Source: Verrucomicrobiota bacterium
Lineage (GTDB): Bacteria; Verrucomicrobiota; Verrucomicrobiia; Limisphaerales; JAEYXS01
DNA length: 64,000 nucleotides
Assembly: GCA_023431185.1 (NCBI GenBank)
Contig: JAEYXS010000117.1
Location: 1-64,000 of the forward strand
Direction of reading: 5' to 3'
Shown: piece after piece, positions 31,944-40,675 of the stretch
How positions within the stretch are numbered: the stretch's first letter is position 1
Layout: the number at the start of each line of letters is the position of its first letter
The notes under the pieces: model-generated
What the model was told of the DNA's origin: nothing
The model's input: only the letters and a program-made list of their open reading frames with translations
Database searches by the model: none
Translations under genes and position numbers: made by a program

Positions 31944-34900
31944 TCAGGCTTTGGCCGGATCGTAATTCAGCCAGGGACCGAGCCAGCGCTCGGCTTCTGC
32001 CAGGGTCATGCCCTTGCGCTGGTGGTAGTCCAGCAATTGATCGCGCTCCAGTTTGCCCACGGCGAAATACTTCGCTTCCGGATGGCCGAAGTAGAATCCG
32101 CTCACGCTGCTGCCCGGCCACATCGCGCACGATTCCGTGAGCTTGATGCCCGTCTTTTTCTCCACGTCCAGAAGCTCCCATAGCAACCTCTTCTCCGTAT
32201 GATCCGGACACGCCGGATAACCCGGGGCAGGGCGGATGCCGCGATATTTCTCCTCGATCAAATCTTCGCTGCTCAGGTTCTCGGTCTTGCCGAAGCCCCA
32301 TTCTTCACGGGCTTTCTTGTGCAAATACTCGGCGAACGCTTCCGCCAGACGGTCTGCGATAGCTTCGGCCATGATGGCGTTGTAATCATCATGCGCGGCC
32401 TTATATCCCTTCACGACTTCATCGAGTCCGATGCCCGTCGTGACCGCGAACGCCCCGAAATAGTCTGCCGTGCCTTTCGGTGCGACGAAGTCGGCGAGCG
32501 ACCAGTTCGCCACGCCTGCCTCTTTATCATGCTGCTGCCGCAGGAAGTGCAGTGTTGTGAGTGTCTGTTTCCGTGATTCATCCGTGAACAACTCCACGTC
32601 ATCCGCACCTTTGCGATTCGCGGGGAAGAATCCGTAAACCGCTTTCGCGCGGATAAGCTTCTTCGCGATGATCTCGTCCATCAACTTGTTCGCGTCGTTA
32701 AACAGCTTCGTCGCCTCCAATCCATACTTCTCGTGCGTGAGGATGGAGGGATAACGGCCGCGCAACTCCCAGGTGTGGAAGAACGGCGACCAGTCAATGA
32801 ACCCGCGCAAGGTCGCGAGATCCATGTCTTCAATGACCCTTGCGCCGGTGAACTCCGGCTTCGTCACCCCCTCGTAGCTCAGCTTCGGTGCGTTCGCACG
32901 AGCTTGATCGAGGCTCACGAGCTTCTGTTTCGGTCCTGCGTGTTGTTGGCGCAGTTTCTCGTAATCGTCATTCAGCTTCTGCACGAATCCCTGCTTATCC
33001 TCGGAATTGAGCAGGGTGGTGGTCACCGGCACGGCACGGCTGGCGTCCAGCACATGCACCACGGGCTGGCTGTAATGCTGCGCGATCTTTACCGCCGTAT
33101 GCGCGCGACTCGTCGTCGCTCCGCCGATGAGCAAGGGCAGCTTGAAGCCTTGCCGCTCCATCTCGCGGGCGACATGTGTCATCTCGTCGAGCGAGGGCGT
33201 GATCAAGCCGCTCAGGCCGATGATGTCCGCCTTCTCCAGCCTGGCGCGTTCGAGAATCTTCTCGCACGGCACCATCACACCCATGTCGATGACCTCGAAA
33301 TTATTGCACGCGAGCACCACGCCCACGATGTTCTTGCCGATGTCATGCACGTCGCCCTTCACGGTCGCGAGGATGATTTTGCCTTGTGCTTTCACGGTTT
33401 GACCGGAGGCAATCATCGCGGCTTTCTCCGCTTCCATGAACGGTGTGAGATAGGCCACGGCCTTTTTCATCACACGGGCGGATTTCACCACTTGTGGCAG
33501 AAACATCTTGCCCGCGCCGAAGAGATCGCCGACGACTCCCATGCCGTCCATCAACGGTCCTTCAATCACGAGCAACGGCTTGCCCAGTTTCGCACGCGCT
33601 TCTTCCGTATCTGTCTCGATGTAGGTATCAATGCCCTTGACGAGCGCATGCGAAAGGCGTTCTTCCACCGTGCCTTTGCGCCATTGCTCTTCTTCCTTTT
33701 TGTCGCTGACGACTGTGCCAGCGCTCTCGGCCTTTAGCTTCTCACCGTAAGTGACCAATCGCTCCGTAGCATCAGGACGGCGATTCAGCAGCACATCCTC
33801 CACAAGTTCCTTCAGCTCCGGCTTGATCTCCTCGTAAACCTCCAGCATGCCTGCGTTCACGATGCCCATGTCCATGCCCGCCGCGATCGCGTGATAGAGG
33901 AACGCGCTATGCATCGCCTCACGCACGGCATTGTTGCCGCGGAAACTGAACGAAATGTTGGACACGCCGCCGCTTACCTTCGCATGCGGCAAGTTGGCCT
34001 TAATCCAGCGGGTGGCTTCGATGAAATCCACGCCGTAGTTGTTATGCTCCTCGATGCCCGTCGCGACGGTGAGGATGTTCGGATCGAAGATGATGTCTTC
34101 CGGCGGGAAACCGACTTCATCCACGAGGATGCGATAGGCGCGTTCGCAAATACGAATCTTCTCCGCATAGGTGGCGGCCTGGCCATTTTCATCGAAGGCC
34201 ATCACGACGACCGCCGCGCCATACTTGAGGATCTTATGCGCGTTCTCGCGGAACTTCTCTTCGCCTTCCTTGAGCGAGATGGAATTCACGATCCCTTTGC
34301 CTTGCAGACATTTCAGGCCAGCCTCGATGACTTCCCACTTCGAGGAATCAACCATGAAGGGCACCTTGGCCACTTCCGGCTCGGAGCCTAGCAATTGCAG
34401 GAAACGCGTCATCGCCGCCACGCCATCGATCATGCCCTCGTCCATGCAGATATCGATGATGTTTGCGCCGTTCTCCACCTGCTGGCGCGCGATGCCTACC
34501 GCTTCCTCGTATTTGCCTTCCTTGATGAGCTTCGCGAATTTCGGCGACCCAGCCACATTCGTCCGCTCACCGATCATGATGTAGGTCCCGATCTGTTGAG
34601 TGAACGGCTGCGAACCACTTAGACGCAAAGGCTTCGTCGGTTCTTTCTCCTGAGTCGTGGGAGCGGGGGAGGCCGGTGCGTTGAAAATCTTGCGACCGGT
34701 TTTATCCACCACTTCGCGGGGATGCCGTCCCTCCAGCGCTTTCGCAATGGCCGCGATATGCTCGGGCGTATTGCCGCAGCAACCACCAGCGATGTTGATC
34801 AGGCCGCCCTGAGCGAAATCGGTCAGGTAATTGCCCATGTCCTCCGGCTTCAGATCGAAGCCGGTAGGGGACAGTGGATTCGGCAAGCCAGCGTTCGGAT

Positions 34901-35804
34901 AGCACGAGATGAAGGCATCGGACTTCGTGGCTAGTTCTGCCAGGAACGGTCTCATCAAGTCCGGTCCGAGCGAGCAGTTCAGTCCGATCGCCAGTGGCTG
35001 GATGTGCTTCATCGCATTCCAATATGCCTCGACTGTCTGGGCAGAGATCATCGTTTCGCCACCCCGCCCGACGGCAGCAGAGATGATGACCGGCAACTTG
35101 ACCTTGTCCTCGTCAAAGATTTCCTGAATGGCGACCAGAGCCGCCTTCGCATTCAAGGAGTCAAAAATCGTTTCCACCATCAGGATGTCCGAGCCGCCCG
35201 CGATGAGCGCGCGGATCTGATTGATGTAAGCCGCCTTTACCTGATCGAACGTCACCACGCGGAAACCTGCATCATCCGCATCCGGCGAGTTTGAGAGCGA
35301 CACCGTCAATGGCCCCACTGCACCTGCCACGAAACGCGGCTTGCCATCCTTGTTCGCGATGCGATCTGCCCACTCGCGACATTGCCGCGCCGATTGCTCA
35401 TTGATCTCCCACGCCAGTTCATTGAGGAACTTGTCATCGATGATCTTCTGGTAGAAGGCCGGATCTTTGCGGCCGCCATGCTCGCGCGGATCATCCACAA
35501 AGAACTCGCTTTGGCCGATGCTGGTGGCGGAGAACGTGTTCGTCTCGATGATGTTCGCACCGGCTTCGAGGAAGCGGCGGTGGATATCACAAATCATCTT
35601 CGGCTGAGTAAGGGAAAAGAGGTCGCCGTTGTTCAGCAAATCCTTTTTGGAATCCTTGAAACGTTCGCCGCGGATATCCGCTTCGGTCATGCCGTAAGTG
35701 CGGATGGTGGTGCCCATCGCGCCGTCGATGATGACAATGCGTTCCCGCAGAAGCTTTTCCAGCACCTCGCCCGAACCGACCGTGTATTTAGATGACGTTG
35801 CCAC
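31944..35804 (-). CDS. metH: Cobalamin-dependent methionine synthase
   Basis: MetH transfers the methyl group of methyltetrahydrofolate to homocysteine by way of cobalamin. The 1286-residue product has all domains of the family. The homocysteine domain comes first (IDGAMGTTIRTYG to GGCCGNTPEHI, with zinc-binding cysteines). The pterin domain follows (IMIGERTNVAGSPKFAKL, FMVDSSKWEVIEAGL). The cobalamin domain has the signature DVHDIGKNIVGVV with the lower-ligand His. The reactivation domain is last (EAFAEYLHKKAREEWGFG, GIRPAPGYPACPDHTEK). It stands alone, divergent from the repressor gene. I looked for a cobalamin or SAM riboswitch in the 290 bases upstream and saw none. It shares one-carbon units with the glyA domain of the fusion at 7.9 kb. 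Confidence 0.97.
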   Translation of the reverse strand: MATSSKYTVGSGEVLEKLLRERIVIIDGAMGTTIRTYGMTEADIRGERFKDSKKDLLNNGDLFSLTQPKMICDIHRRFLEAGANIIETNTFSATSIGQSEFFVDDPREHGGRKDPAFYQKIIDDKFLNELAWEINEQSARQCREWADRIANKDGKPRFVAGAVGPLTVSLSNSPDADDAGFRVVTFDQVKAAYINQIRALIAGGSDILMVETIFDSLNAKAALVAIQEIFDEDKVKLPVIISAAVGRGGETMISAQTVEAYWNAMKHIQPLAIGLNCSLGPDLMRPFLAELATKSDAFISCYPNAGLPNPLSPTGFDLKPEDMGNYLTDFAQGGLINIAGGCCGNTPEHIAAIAKALEGRHPREVVDKTGRKIFNAPASPAPTTQEKEPTKPLRLSGSQPFTQQIGTYIMIGERTNVAGSPKFAKLIKEGKYEEAVGIARQQVENGANIIDICMDEGMIDGVAAMTRFLQLLGSEPEVAKVPFMVDSSKWEVIEAGLKCLQGKGIVNSISLKEGEEKFRENAHKILKYGAAVVVMAFDENGQAATYAEKIRICERAYRILVDEVGFPPEDIIFDPNILTVATGIEEHNNYGVDFIEATRWIKANLPHAKVSGGVSNISFSFRGNNAVREAMHSAFLYHAIAAGMDMGIVNAGMLEVYEEIKPELKELVEDVLLNRRPDATERLVTYGEKLKAESAGTVVSDKKEEEQWRKGTVEERLSHALVKGIDTYIETDTEEARAKLGKPLLVIEGPLMDGMGVVGDLFGAGKMFLPQVVKSARVMKKAVAYLTPFMEAEKAAMIASGQTVKAQGKIILATVKGDVHDIGKNIVGVVLACNNFEVIDMGVMVPCEKILERARLEKADIIGLSGLITPSLDEMTHVAREMERQGFKLPLLIGGATTSRAHTAVKIAQHYSQPVVHVLDASRAVPVTTTLLNSEDKQGFVQKLNDDYEKLRQQHAGPKQKLVSLDQARANAPKLSYEGVTKPEFTGARVIEDMDLATLRGFIDWSPFFHTWELRGRYPSILTHEKYGLEATKLFNDANKLMDEIIAKKLIRAKAVYGFFPANRKGADDVELFTDESRKQTLTTLHFLRQQHDKEAGVANWSLADFVAPKGTADYFGAFAVTTGIGLDEVVKGYKAAHDDYNAIMAEAIADRLAEAFAEYLHKKAREEWGFGKTENLSSEDLIEEKYRGIRPAPGYPACPDHTEKRLLWELLDVEKKTGIKLTESCAMWPGSSVSGFYFGHPEAKYFAVGKLERDQLLDYHQRKGMTLAEAERWLGPWLNYDPAKA

Positions 35805-35934
35805 AGCTATTTCTTAGGAAGCCATTTAGACGGCCCCCATGTGTCTGACGAATCTAAGGGTAGAGCAGGCTGTTTTCAAATTAAAAATCAACGCATCTTG
35901 ATATGTAGATATGATTTTATTCCTTTTCGAGAAA

Positions 35935-35964
35935 TTGCTTACTTTTCGTTCCAAGCTGGATAAT
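35935..35964 (+). promoter_or_regulatory. Possible sigma-70-type promoter of the repressor gene
   Basis: TTGCTT (35935-35940) and GATAAT (35959-35964) are 18 bases apart in the AT-rich spacer between metH and the repressor gene. This is a visual match only. Confidence 0.3.
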
Positions 35965-36094
35965 CAACTGAACCTCCTGTTTGCTACACTTTGAGTAAGT
36001 AAACCGTGCGCACTTGGCAGATACTAATCCTTTTTGTGTTGCCATAAATCCTCCTAACTGCATATATGGTGCCATTCAATCAAGGATTCGTCAA

Positions 36095-36760
36095 ATGAAA
36101 AACGCAGAAAAAAAGCAAATGTTTGGCAAGCGCCTCTTGGATAGCCGCTTGGCGCAAGGCTGGTCACAACGGGACGCCGCTACTCAGATCGGGGTGGCTT
36201 TGCGCTCGGTGCAGTCATGGGAGATGGGGCAGACTTTGCCGCACCCGGCCAAAGTCCAAAAAGTTGCTGCCACCTTCAATCGACCCATCGCCTGGTTCTT
36301 TGGGGATGACTCCTCAATCCCCCGGGGGCTGGCAGCGCAGTTACAGGCCACCAGCTTGACCAAGTCCCAAGCCATTCCAGTCGTGAGCTGGGCTTCCGCC
36401 GGATACGGTGGCAGTTACGGCGATCTCGCTGCCCAGATTGATGAATACCTCAACAGTGACTGCAAGGATCCGAATGCCTATGCGCTCATCTTGGAAGGTG
36501 ACTCCATGACGCCCGAGTATCGGTCCGGCGACCGGGTTATCTTCATGCCGAACGACCAGCCGAAGAATGGCGATGTCGTCGTGGCCCGTTTGGAAGAGAG
36601 CGGTGAAGTCTTCTTCAAGCTCTACCACACCTTTGGCAAGGACGGCGAGATGGTGCGTTTGAGCAGTTATAATCCCGTATATCCGCCTTTGGAATATCGC
36701 CGGGATCAGTTCCGCTTCATCCACCCGATGCACAGTTTGATCCGCCATCGGAAGCGTTAA
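36095..36760 (+). CDS. LexA/CI-type repressor: helix-turn-helix plus S24 self-cleavage domain
   Basis: The ATG at 36095 (AAGGA nine bases upstream) gives a 221-residue repressor. Residues 10-65 form an XRE-type helix-turn-helix (WSQRDAATQIGVALRSVQSWE). The C-terminal half is a peptidase S24 domain with nucleophile Ser137 in EGDSM and catalytic Lys175 in VFFKLYH. An Ala102-Gly103 pair in WASAGYGG is a candidate self-cleavage site. All elements of a RecA-stimulated, autocleaving repressor are present. There are no phage genes nearby, so this is not a visible prophage switch; it may control distant SOS-like or mobile genes. It is read divergently from metH and is closed by a strong hairpin. A longer in-frame start at 36014 is less likely. 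Confidence 0.88.
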   Translation: MKNAEKKQMFGKRLLDSRLAQGWSQRDAATQIGVALRSVQSWEMGQTLPHPAKVQKVAATFNRPIAWFFGDDSSIPRGLAAQLQATSLTKSQAIPVVSWASAGYGGSYGDLAAQIDEYLNSDCKDPNAYALILEGDSMTPEYRSGDRVIFMPNDQPKNGDVVVARLEESGEVFFKLYHTFGKDGEMVRLSSYNPVYPPLEYRRDQFRFIHPMHSLIRHRKR

Positions 36761-36863
36761 ACGGATTTCGGTTCTTTCGATTTCCCATACAGCATCTTCA
36801 TATTCACTAGCGGGAAATGCTTTCCCGGGCAAATGAGCCGCTTGACACAAGCAATCTAAAGCG

Positions 36864-36891
36864 GAAGGCCGGCAGGTAACTGCCGGCCTTC
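36864..36891. terminator. Strong hairpin between convergent repressor and FKBP genes
   Basis: GAAGGCCGGCAG and CTGCCGGCCTTC form a perfect 12-bp stem with a GTAA loop, between the stops at 36760 and 36919. On the minus strand it is followed by a modest T-rich stretch. It probably serves both genes. Confidence 0.7.
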
Positions 36892-36918
36892 GCTCGTTAA
36901 GGGGTTGTGAGCCTGGCC

Positions 36919-37614
36919 TTAGTTCTTCGGCTGGATGGAAATCAGTTCCACGTCGAAGATCAGCGTGGAGTTTGGCCCGATGGTGCCACCCGCGCCCCGC
37001 TCGCCATAAGCAAGCTCGGCCGGGATGTAAAGCTGCCACTTCGAGCCGACACTCATGAGCTGCAACGCTTCCGTCCAACCCTTGATCACCTGGCCGACTT
37101 CGAATTCAGCCGGTTCATTGCGCTTGTAGGAGCTGTCGAATTCCGTGCCGTCCAGCAAGGTGCCCCGATAGTGTGTCTTCACAACGCTATCCGCCTTGGG
37201 TTTGGCGCCAGTCCCCGTAGTGATGACCTTGTATTGCAGGCCTGAGGCGGTCGTGGTGATGCCGGCCTTTTTCTTGTTGGCGGCGAGGAAATCTGCGCCA
37301 TCCTTCAGGTTCTTGGCGGATACCTTGGCGGCCTCTTCCATCTGTTTTTTGGCCATTTCCTGTTGAACCGCAGCGAAAGTGGCTTTGATCTCTTCTTCCG
37401 TGAGTTTGGGTTGTGCCCCGGAGAATCCGTCTTTAAATCCCTTCAGCAAGGCGTCCGGATTGATATCCAAGCCCTGTTTTTTGAAAGTCTTGCCCATGTC
37501 CAAGCCGATGCCGTAGCCGAGCTTGTCCTTGGTGTCTTTGAGGGATGGGTCCGCAGCGGTGGCTGCGGTCGCGACCATGGTGACGGCGAGGAACGCCGCA
37601 GTAACTTGTTTCAT
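36919..37614 (-). CDS. Exported FKBP-type peptidyl-prolyl isomerase (Mip/FkpA-like)
   Basis: This 231-residue periplasmic foldase has a signal peptide (MKQVTAAFLAVTMVATAATA) and an N-terminal helical dimerisation domain (about 25-115; SLKDTKDKLGYGIGLDMGKT). The FKBP domain follows (about 122-230) with VVKTHYRGTLLDGTEFDSSY, QVIKGWTEALQLM, YIPAELAYGERGAGG and the terminal strand LIFDVELISI. These are the standard FKBP active-site landmarks. It accelerates proline isomerisation in exported proteins. It is a single gene with its own hairpin at the 3' end. The length and the domain order are normal for the Mip group. Confidence 0.93.
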   Translation of the reverse strand: MKQVTAAFLAVTMVATAATAADPSLKDTKDKLGYGIGLDMGKTFKKQGLDINPDALLKGFKDGFSGAQPKLTEEEIKATFAAVQQEMAKKQMEEAAKVSAKNLKDGADFLAANKKKAGITTTASGLQYKVITTGTGAKPKADSVVKTHYRGTLLDGTEFDSSYKRNEPAEFEVGQVIKGWTEALQLMSVGSKWQLYIPAELAYGERGAGGTIGPNSTLIFDVELISIQPKN

Positions 37615-37837
37615 TTAATCTTTCTGCCCTCGACAACATGCCGCAGGGACCGGCGAACGCTAGCAGACGCCAAGGGTCCGTCAACGGTTTACCGGTTTTG
37701 ATATCAGACAAGGCGCTTTAGGCGGTGGGGCCGTGTGCTGGCCGCCCACGGCACCAGCCTTCTGCCACGATGCCCAGCTTTGGGCATTACGTCGTTGCCC
37801 ATAGCGGTCGAAAGGGGTAGCTTGGGCTTGATATCAC

Positions 37838-38752
37838 ATGCTGATGCACACTGTCCTTCAGGGAATCCGTCTATTTGTCTGCCTATTGCTGGCCGTTGGG
37901 GCAATGGCAGTGGACAGCACTGCTGGCGAGATCCATCTGGCCATCCACGAGGACCGCTCTGATGACGCGATCAAAATGCTGGCGGAGAATCCGCGTTTGA
38001 TCAGGGAAAGAGACCATCAGCAGAACAAACCCCTGCACATCGCCGCGCTGAAGGGAGCCACCAACGTGATCACCGCGCTCCTGGCAAAAGGGGCGGAAGT
38101 AAATTCTCGCAACAAATTCGGCCAAACCCCACTGCACCGGGCGATGATTGCCGGCGACCTGAAGACTGTCGAATTACTCGTCAGCGCCAAGGCCGAAATC
38201 AGTGGCCGGGATAATCAGGGACTTACCCCCGTTCACCTGGCCGCCCAAAGAAAGCATGGCAAAGTCGTCCAGTTCTTGCTGAAACACGGGGCTGAGTTCG
38301 ATGCCCATGACGCCTTTCGCCGTCGCCCGCTGCACATGAGCATCATGGGTTCCAGTGACGAGTCCATGCGTGCTCTGATCAAAGCGGGCGCTGACTACAA
38401 GTATGTCGATGCGGAAAAGAATAATTACCTGCATCTGGCCGCTGGCGGCGGCAGTCCAGCCTTGGTGACCATCCTGCTGGAGTTGAACTTGGGGGTGAAC
38501 TCGACGAACTCAAGCCTGTTCACCCCGGCGCATTTCGCCGCTCAGAACGGTCATTGGGAGGTTTTGGCGGTTTTGGACAAGTGGGGAGGGGACTTCAACT
38601 TGCGCACCAGCAATAAGCGTACGCCCTTGGACCTGGTCAGCCGGATTCGCCCTCCCTTTCGCATGCAACGACATGATGAGGTTCAGGACTACCTCGAAAA
38701 ATGGCATGCCCGCCAGACCAATGGTGCCCCCAAGACGGTCGCTCAGCCTTAA
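37838..38752 (+). CDS. Exported ankyrin-repeat protein
   Basis: This 304-residue product has an N-terminal hydrophobic segment (GIRLFVCLLLAVGAMA) consistent with a signal peptide. About seven ankyrin repeats fill residues 28-270, with the consensus clear in QNKPLHIAALKGATNVITAL, GQTPLHRAMIAGDLKTVELL and GLTPVHLAAQRKHGKVVQFL. The last repeats are more degenerate. Such repeats bind proteins; the partner is unknown. An alternative start two codons later is equally possible. The gene stands alone between the FKBP gene and lepA, with 114 bases before lepA. Confidence 0.85.
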   Translation: MLMHTVLQGIRLFVCLLLAVGAMAVDSTAGEIHLAIHEDRSDDAIKMLAENPRLIRERDHQQNKPLHIAALKGATNVITALLAKGAEVNSRNKFGQTPLHRAMIAGDLKTVELLVSAKAEISGRDNQGLTPVHLAAQRKHGKVVQFLLKHGAEFDAHDAFRRRPLHMSIMGSSDESMRALIKAGADYKYVDAEKNNYLHLAAGGGSPALVTILLELNLGVNSTNSSLFTPAHFAAQNGHWEVLAVLDKWGGDFNLRTSNKRTPLDLVSRIRPPFRMQRHDEVQDYLEKWHARQTNGAPKTVAQP

Positions 38753-38866
38753 GTTTTCCCTTCCCAAGCCGCCATTCGCGAGTATCTTCTCGCCTCTGTC
38801 TTTTACAGGCGGCGAACGCACCGGATGCGTGCGCCATCTGAATCGTTGAAACACAGTTGTAAGAGC

Positions 38867-40657
38867 ATGGATTCAGCACACATACGTAATTTCAGCATCA
38901 TCGCCCACATTGACCATGGGAAGACGACGCTTTCGGACCGTTTATTGCACATGACCGGCACCATCGCTACCCGCGATATGTCGGAGCAGTTGCTTGATGC
39001 GATGGATTTGGAGAAGGAACGCGGCATCACCATCAAGGCGCATCCGGTCACGATGCTTTATAAGGCCAAAAACGGAGAGACCTACGAACTGAACCTTATC
39101 GACACGCCGGGTCATGTGGATTTCGCCTATGAGGTGTCGCGCAGTTTGAGCGCGTGCGAGGGCGCCTTGCTGGTGATCGATGCGGCTCAAGGCGTGGAAG
39201 CACAGACGGTGGCCAACTATCATCTCGCAGCAAAGCAGAACCTGACGATCATTCCAGTCATCAACAAGATCGACCTCGGTCACGCCAATGTGCCCCAGGC
39301 ATTGCAGCAGTTGGAAGACGTGCTGGCGGTGCCGAGCGAGTGGGCGATCCCATGCAGTGCCAAGCAAGGCATCGGCATCGAGGATATTTTGGAAGCCATC
39401 GTCGAGCGCGTACCGCCACCGAAGCCGACGGGTGAAAAGAGTCTGCAGGCGCTGGCGTTCGATTCGTATTACGACACCTACAAAGGTGTGGTGACCCATG
39501 TGCGTGTGTTTAATGGCGAATTGAAACCAGGCATGATGGTGAAGCTGTTGCACTCGGGACAGAATTTTGAGGTGAAGGAAGTCGGCAGCTTTAATCCCAA
39601 GCCGTACACCCGCGACAAGCTCGAGACGGGTGAGACGGGTTATATGACCGCGAACATCAAGAGCGCGGCGGATGTGAAGATGGGCGACACGATCACGGAT
39701 GCGCGCAATCCATCCGGCGTTCTGCCCGGCTTCAAAGAGATCCATCCGATGGTGTTCAGCGGGATCTATCCCATCAACACGGCGGACTACGAACAGTTGA
39801 AGTCGGCGATGGCCAAATTGAAGCTGAACGATTCCGCGTTCGTGTATTCATCGGAAACTTCGGTGGCCTTGGGCTTCGGTTTCCGCTGCGGCTTCCTCGG
39901 CCTGCTCCACCTGGAGATCGTGCAGGAACGTCTGCGCCGGGAATATGACATGGACATCATCGCGACGTACCCGAGCGTGGTGTATCGCGTGACGTTCACG
40001 AATGGGGATGTCAAAGAGATCGACAATCCGGCTTTCATGCCGGAAGCGACTTACATCGCCAAAGTTGAAGAACCGATGGTGAAGGCTTTCGTCATCTGCC
40101 CGAACGAGAACATCGGCGACATGATGGCGTTGATCTCGGAGAAACGCGGCAAATTGGATCATACGGAGACGTTGGATGCACGGCGCGTGATGTTGACGAG
40201 CTTGCTGCCGCTGAACGAGATCTTGATCGACTTCCATGACCGCATCAAGAGCATCACACGCGGTTTTGGCTCGATGGATTATGAGCCGGATGAATACATG
40301 GAGAGCGACATGGTGAAGCTCGACATGCTGGTGAACAGTGAGCCGATGGATGCGTTCTCCTGTATCGTGCATCGTTCAAAAGCCGAAGGCCGCGGTCGCA
40401 CGCTGGCGGAGAAATTGAAGGAGGTCATCCCGCGCGCACAGTTCGTGATCAAGATCCAGGCCGCCATCGGCGCGAAGATCGTAGCCTCCGAGACCATCAG
40501 TGCGTTCCGCAAGGATGTGACGGCGAAGTGCTATGGCGGTGACATCTCCCGTAAGCGCAAGCTGCTTGAGAAGCAGAAGGAAGGCAAGAAGCGCATGAAA
40601 TCCATTGGCAATGTGGACATCCCGCAGGAAGCCTTCATCGAGGTGCTCAAGTCCTAA
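38867..40657 (+). CDS. lepA: Elongation factor 4 (LepA)
   Basis: LepA is a ribosomal GTPase that back-translocates or remodels stalled ribosomes. The ATG at 38867 gives the standard N-terminus MDSAHIRNFSIIAHIDHGKTT with the P-loop at residues 13-21, and a 596-residue product of normal length. Other landmarks: RGITIKAHPVTM (switch I), DTPGHVDF, NKIDL, and the LepA-specific C-terminal region with KCYGGDISRKRKLLEKQKEG. lepB starts 18 bases after the stop. The lepA-lepB order is conserved in many bacteria, so an operon is likely. Confidence 0.97.
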   Translation: MDSAHIRNFSIIAHIDHGKTTLSDRLLHMTGTIATRDMSEQLLDAMDLEKERGITIKAHPVTMLYKAKNGETYELNLIDTPGHVDFAYEVSRSLSACEGALLVIDAAQGVEAQTVANYHLAAKQNLTIIPVINKIDLGHANVPQALQQLEDVLAVPSEWAIPCSAKQGIGIEDILEAIVERVPPPKPTGEKSLQALAFDSYYDTYKGVVTHVRVFNGELKPGMMVKLLHSGQNFEVKEVGSFNPKPYTRDKLETGETGYMTANIKSAADVKMGDTITDARNPSGVLPGFKEIHPMVFSGIYPINTADYEQLKSAMAKLKLNDSAFVYSSETSVALGFGFRCGFLGLLHLEIVQERLRREYDMDIIATYPSVVYRVTFTNGDVKEIDNPAFMPEATYIAKVEEPMVKAFVICPNENIGDMMALISEKRGKLDHTETLDARRVMLTSLLPLNEILIDFHDRIKSITRGFGSMDYEPDEYMESDMVKLDMLVNSEPMDAFSCIVHRSKAEGRGRTLAEKLKEVIPRAQFVIKIQAAIGAKIVASETISAFRKDVTAKCYGGDISRKRKLLEKQKEGKKRMKSIGNVDIPQEAFIEVLKS

Positions 40658-40675
40658 AGAGAGAAGGGCAGGGGA

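Noticed and set aside
35805..36094. metH upstream region checked for a cobalamin or SAM riboswitch
   Set aside because: No conserved box or fitting hairpin set was seen on the minus strand; only an AT-rich spacer and a candidate promoter for the divergent gene.
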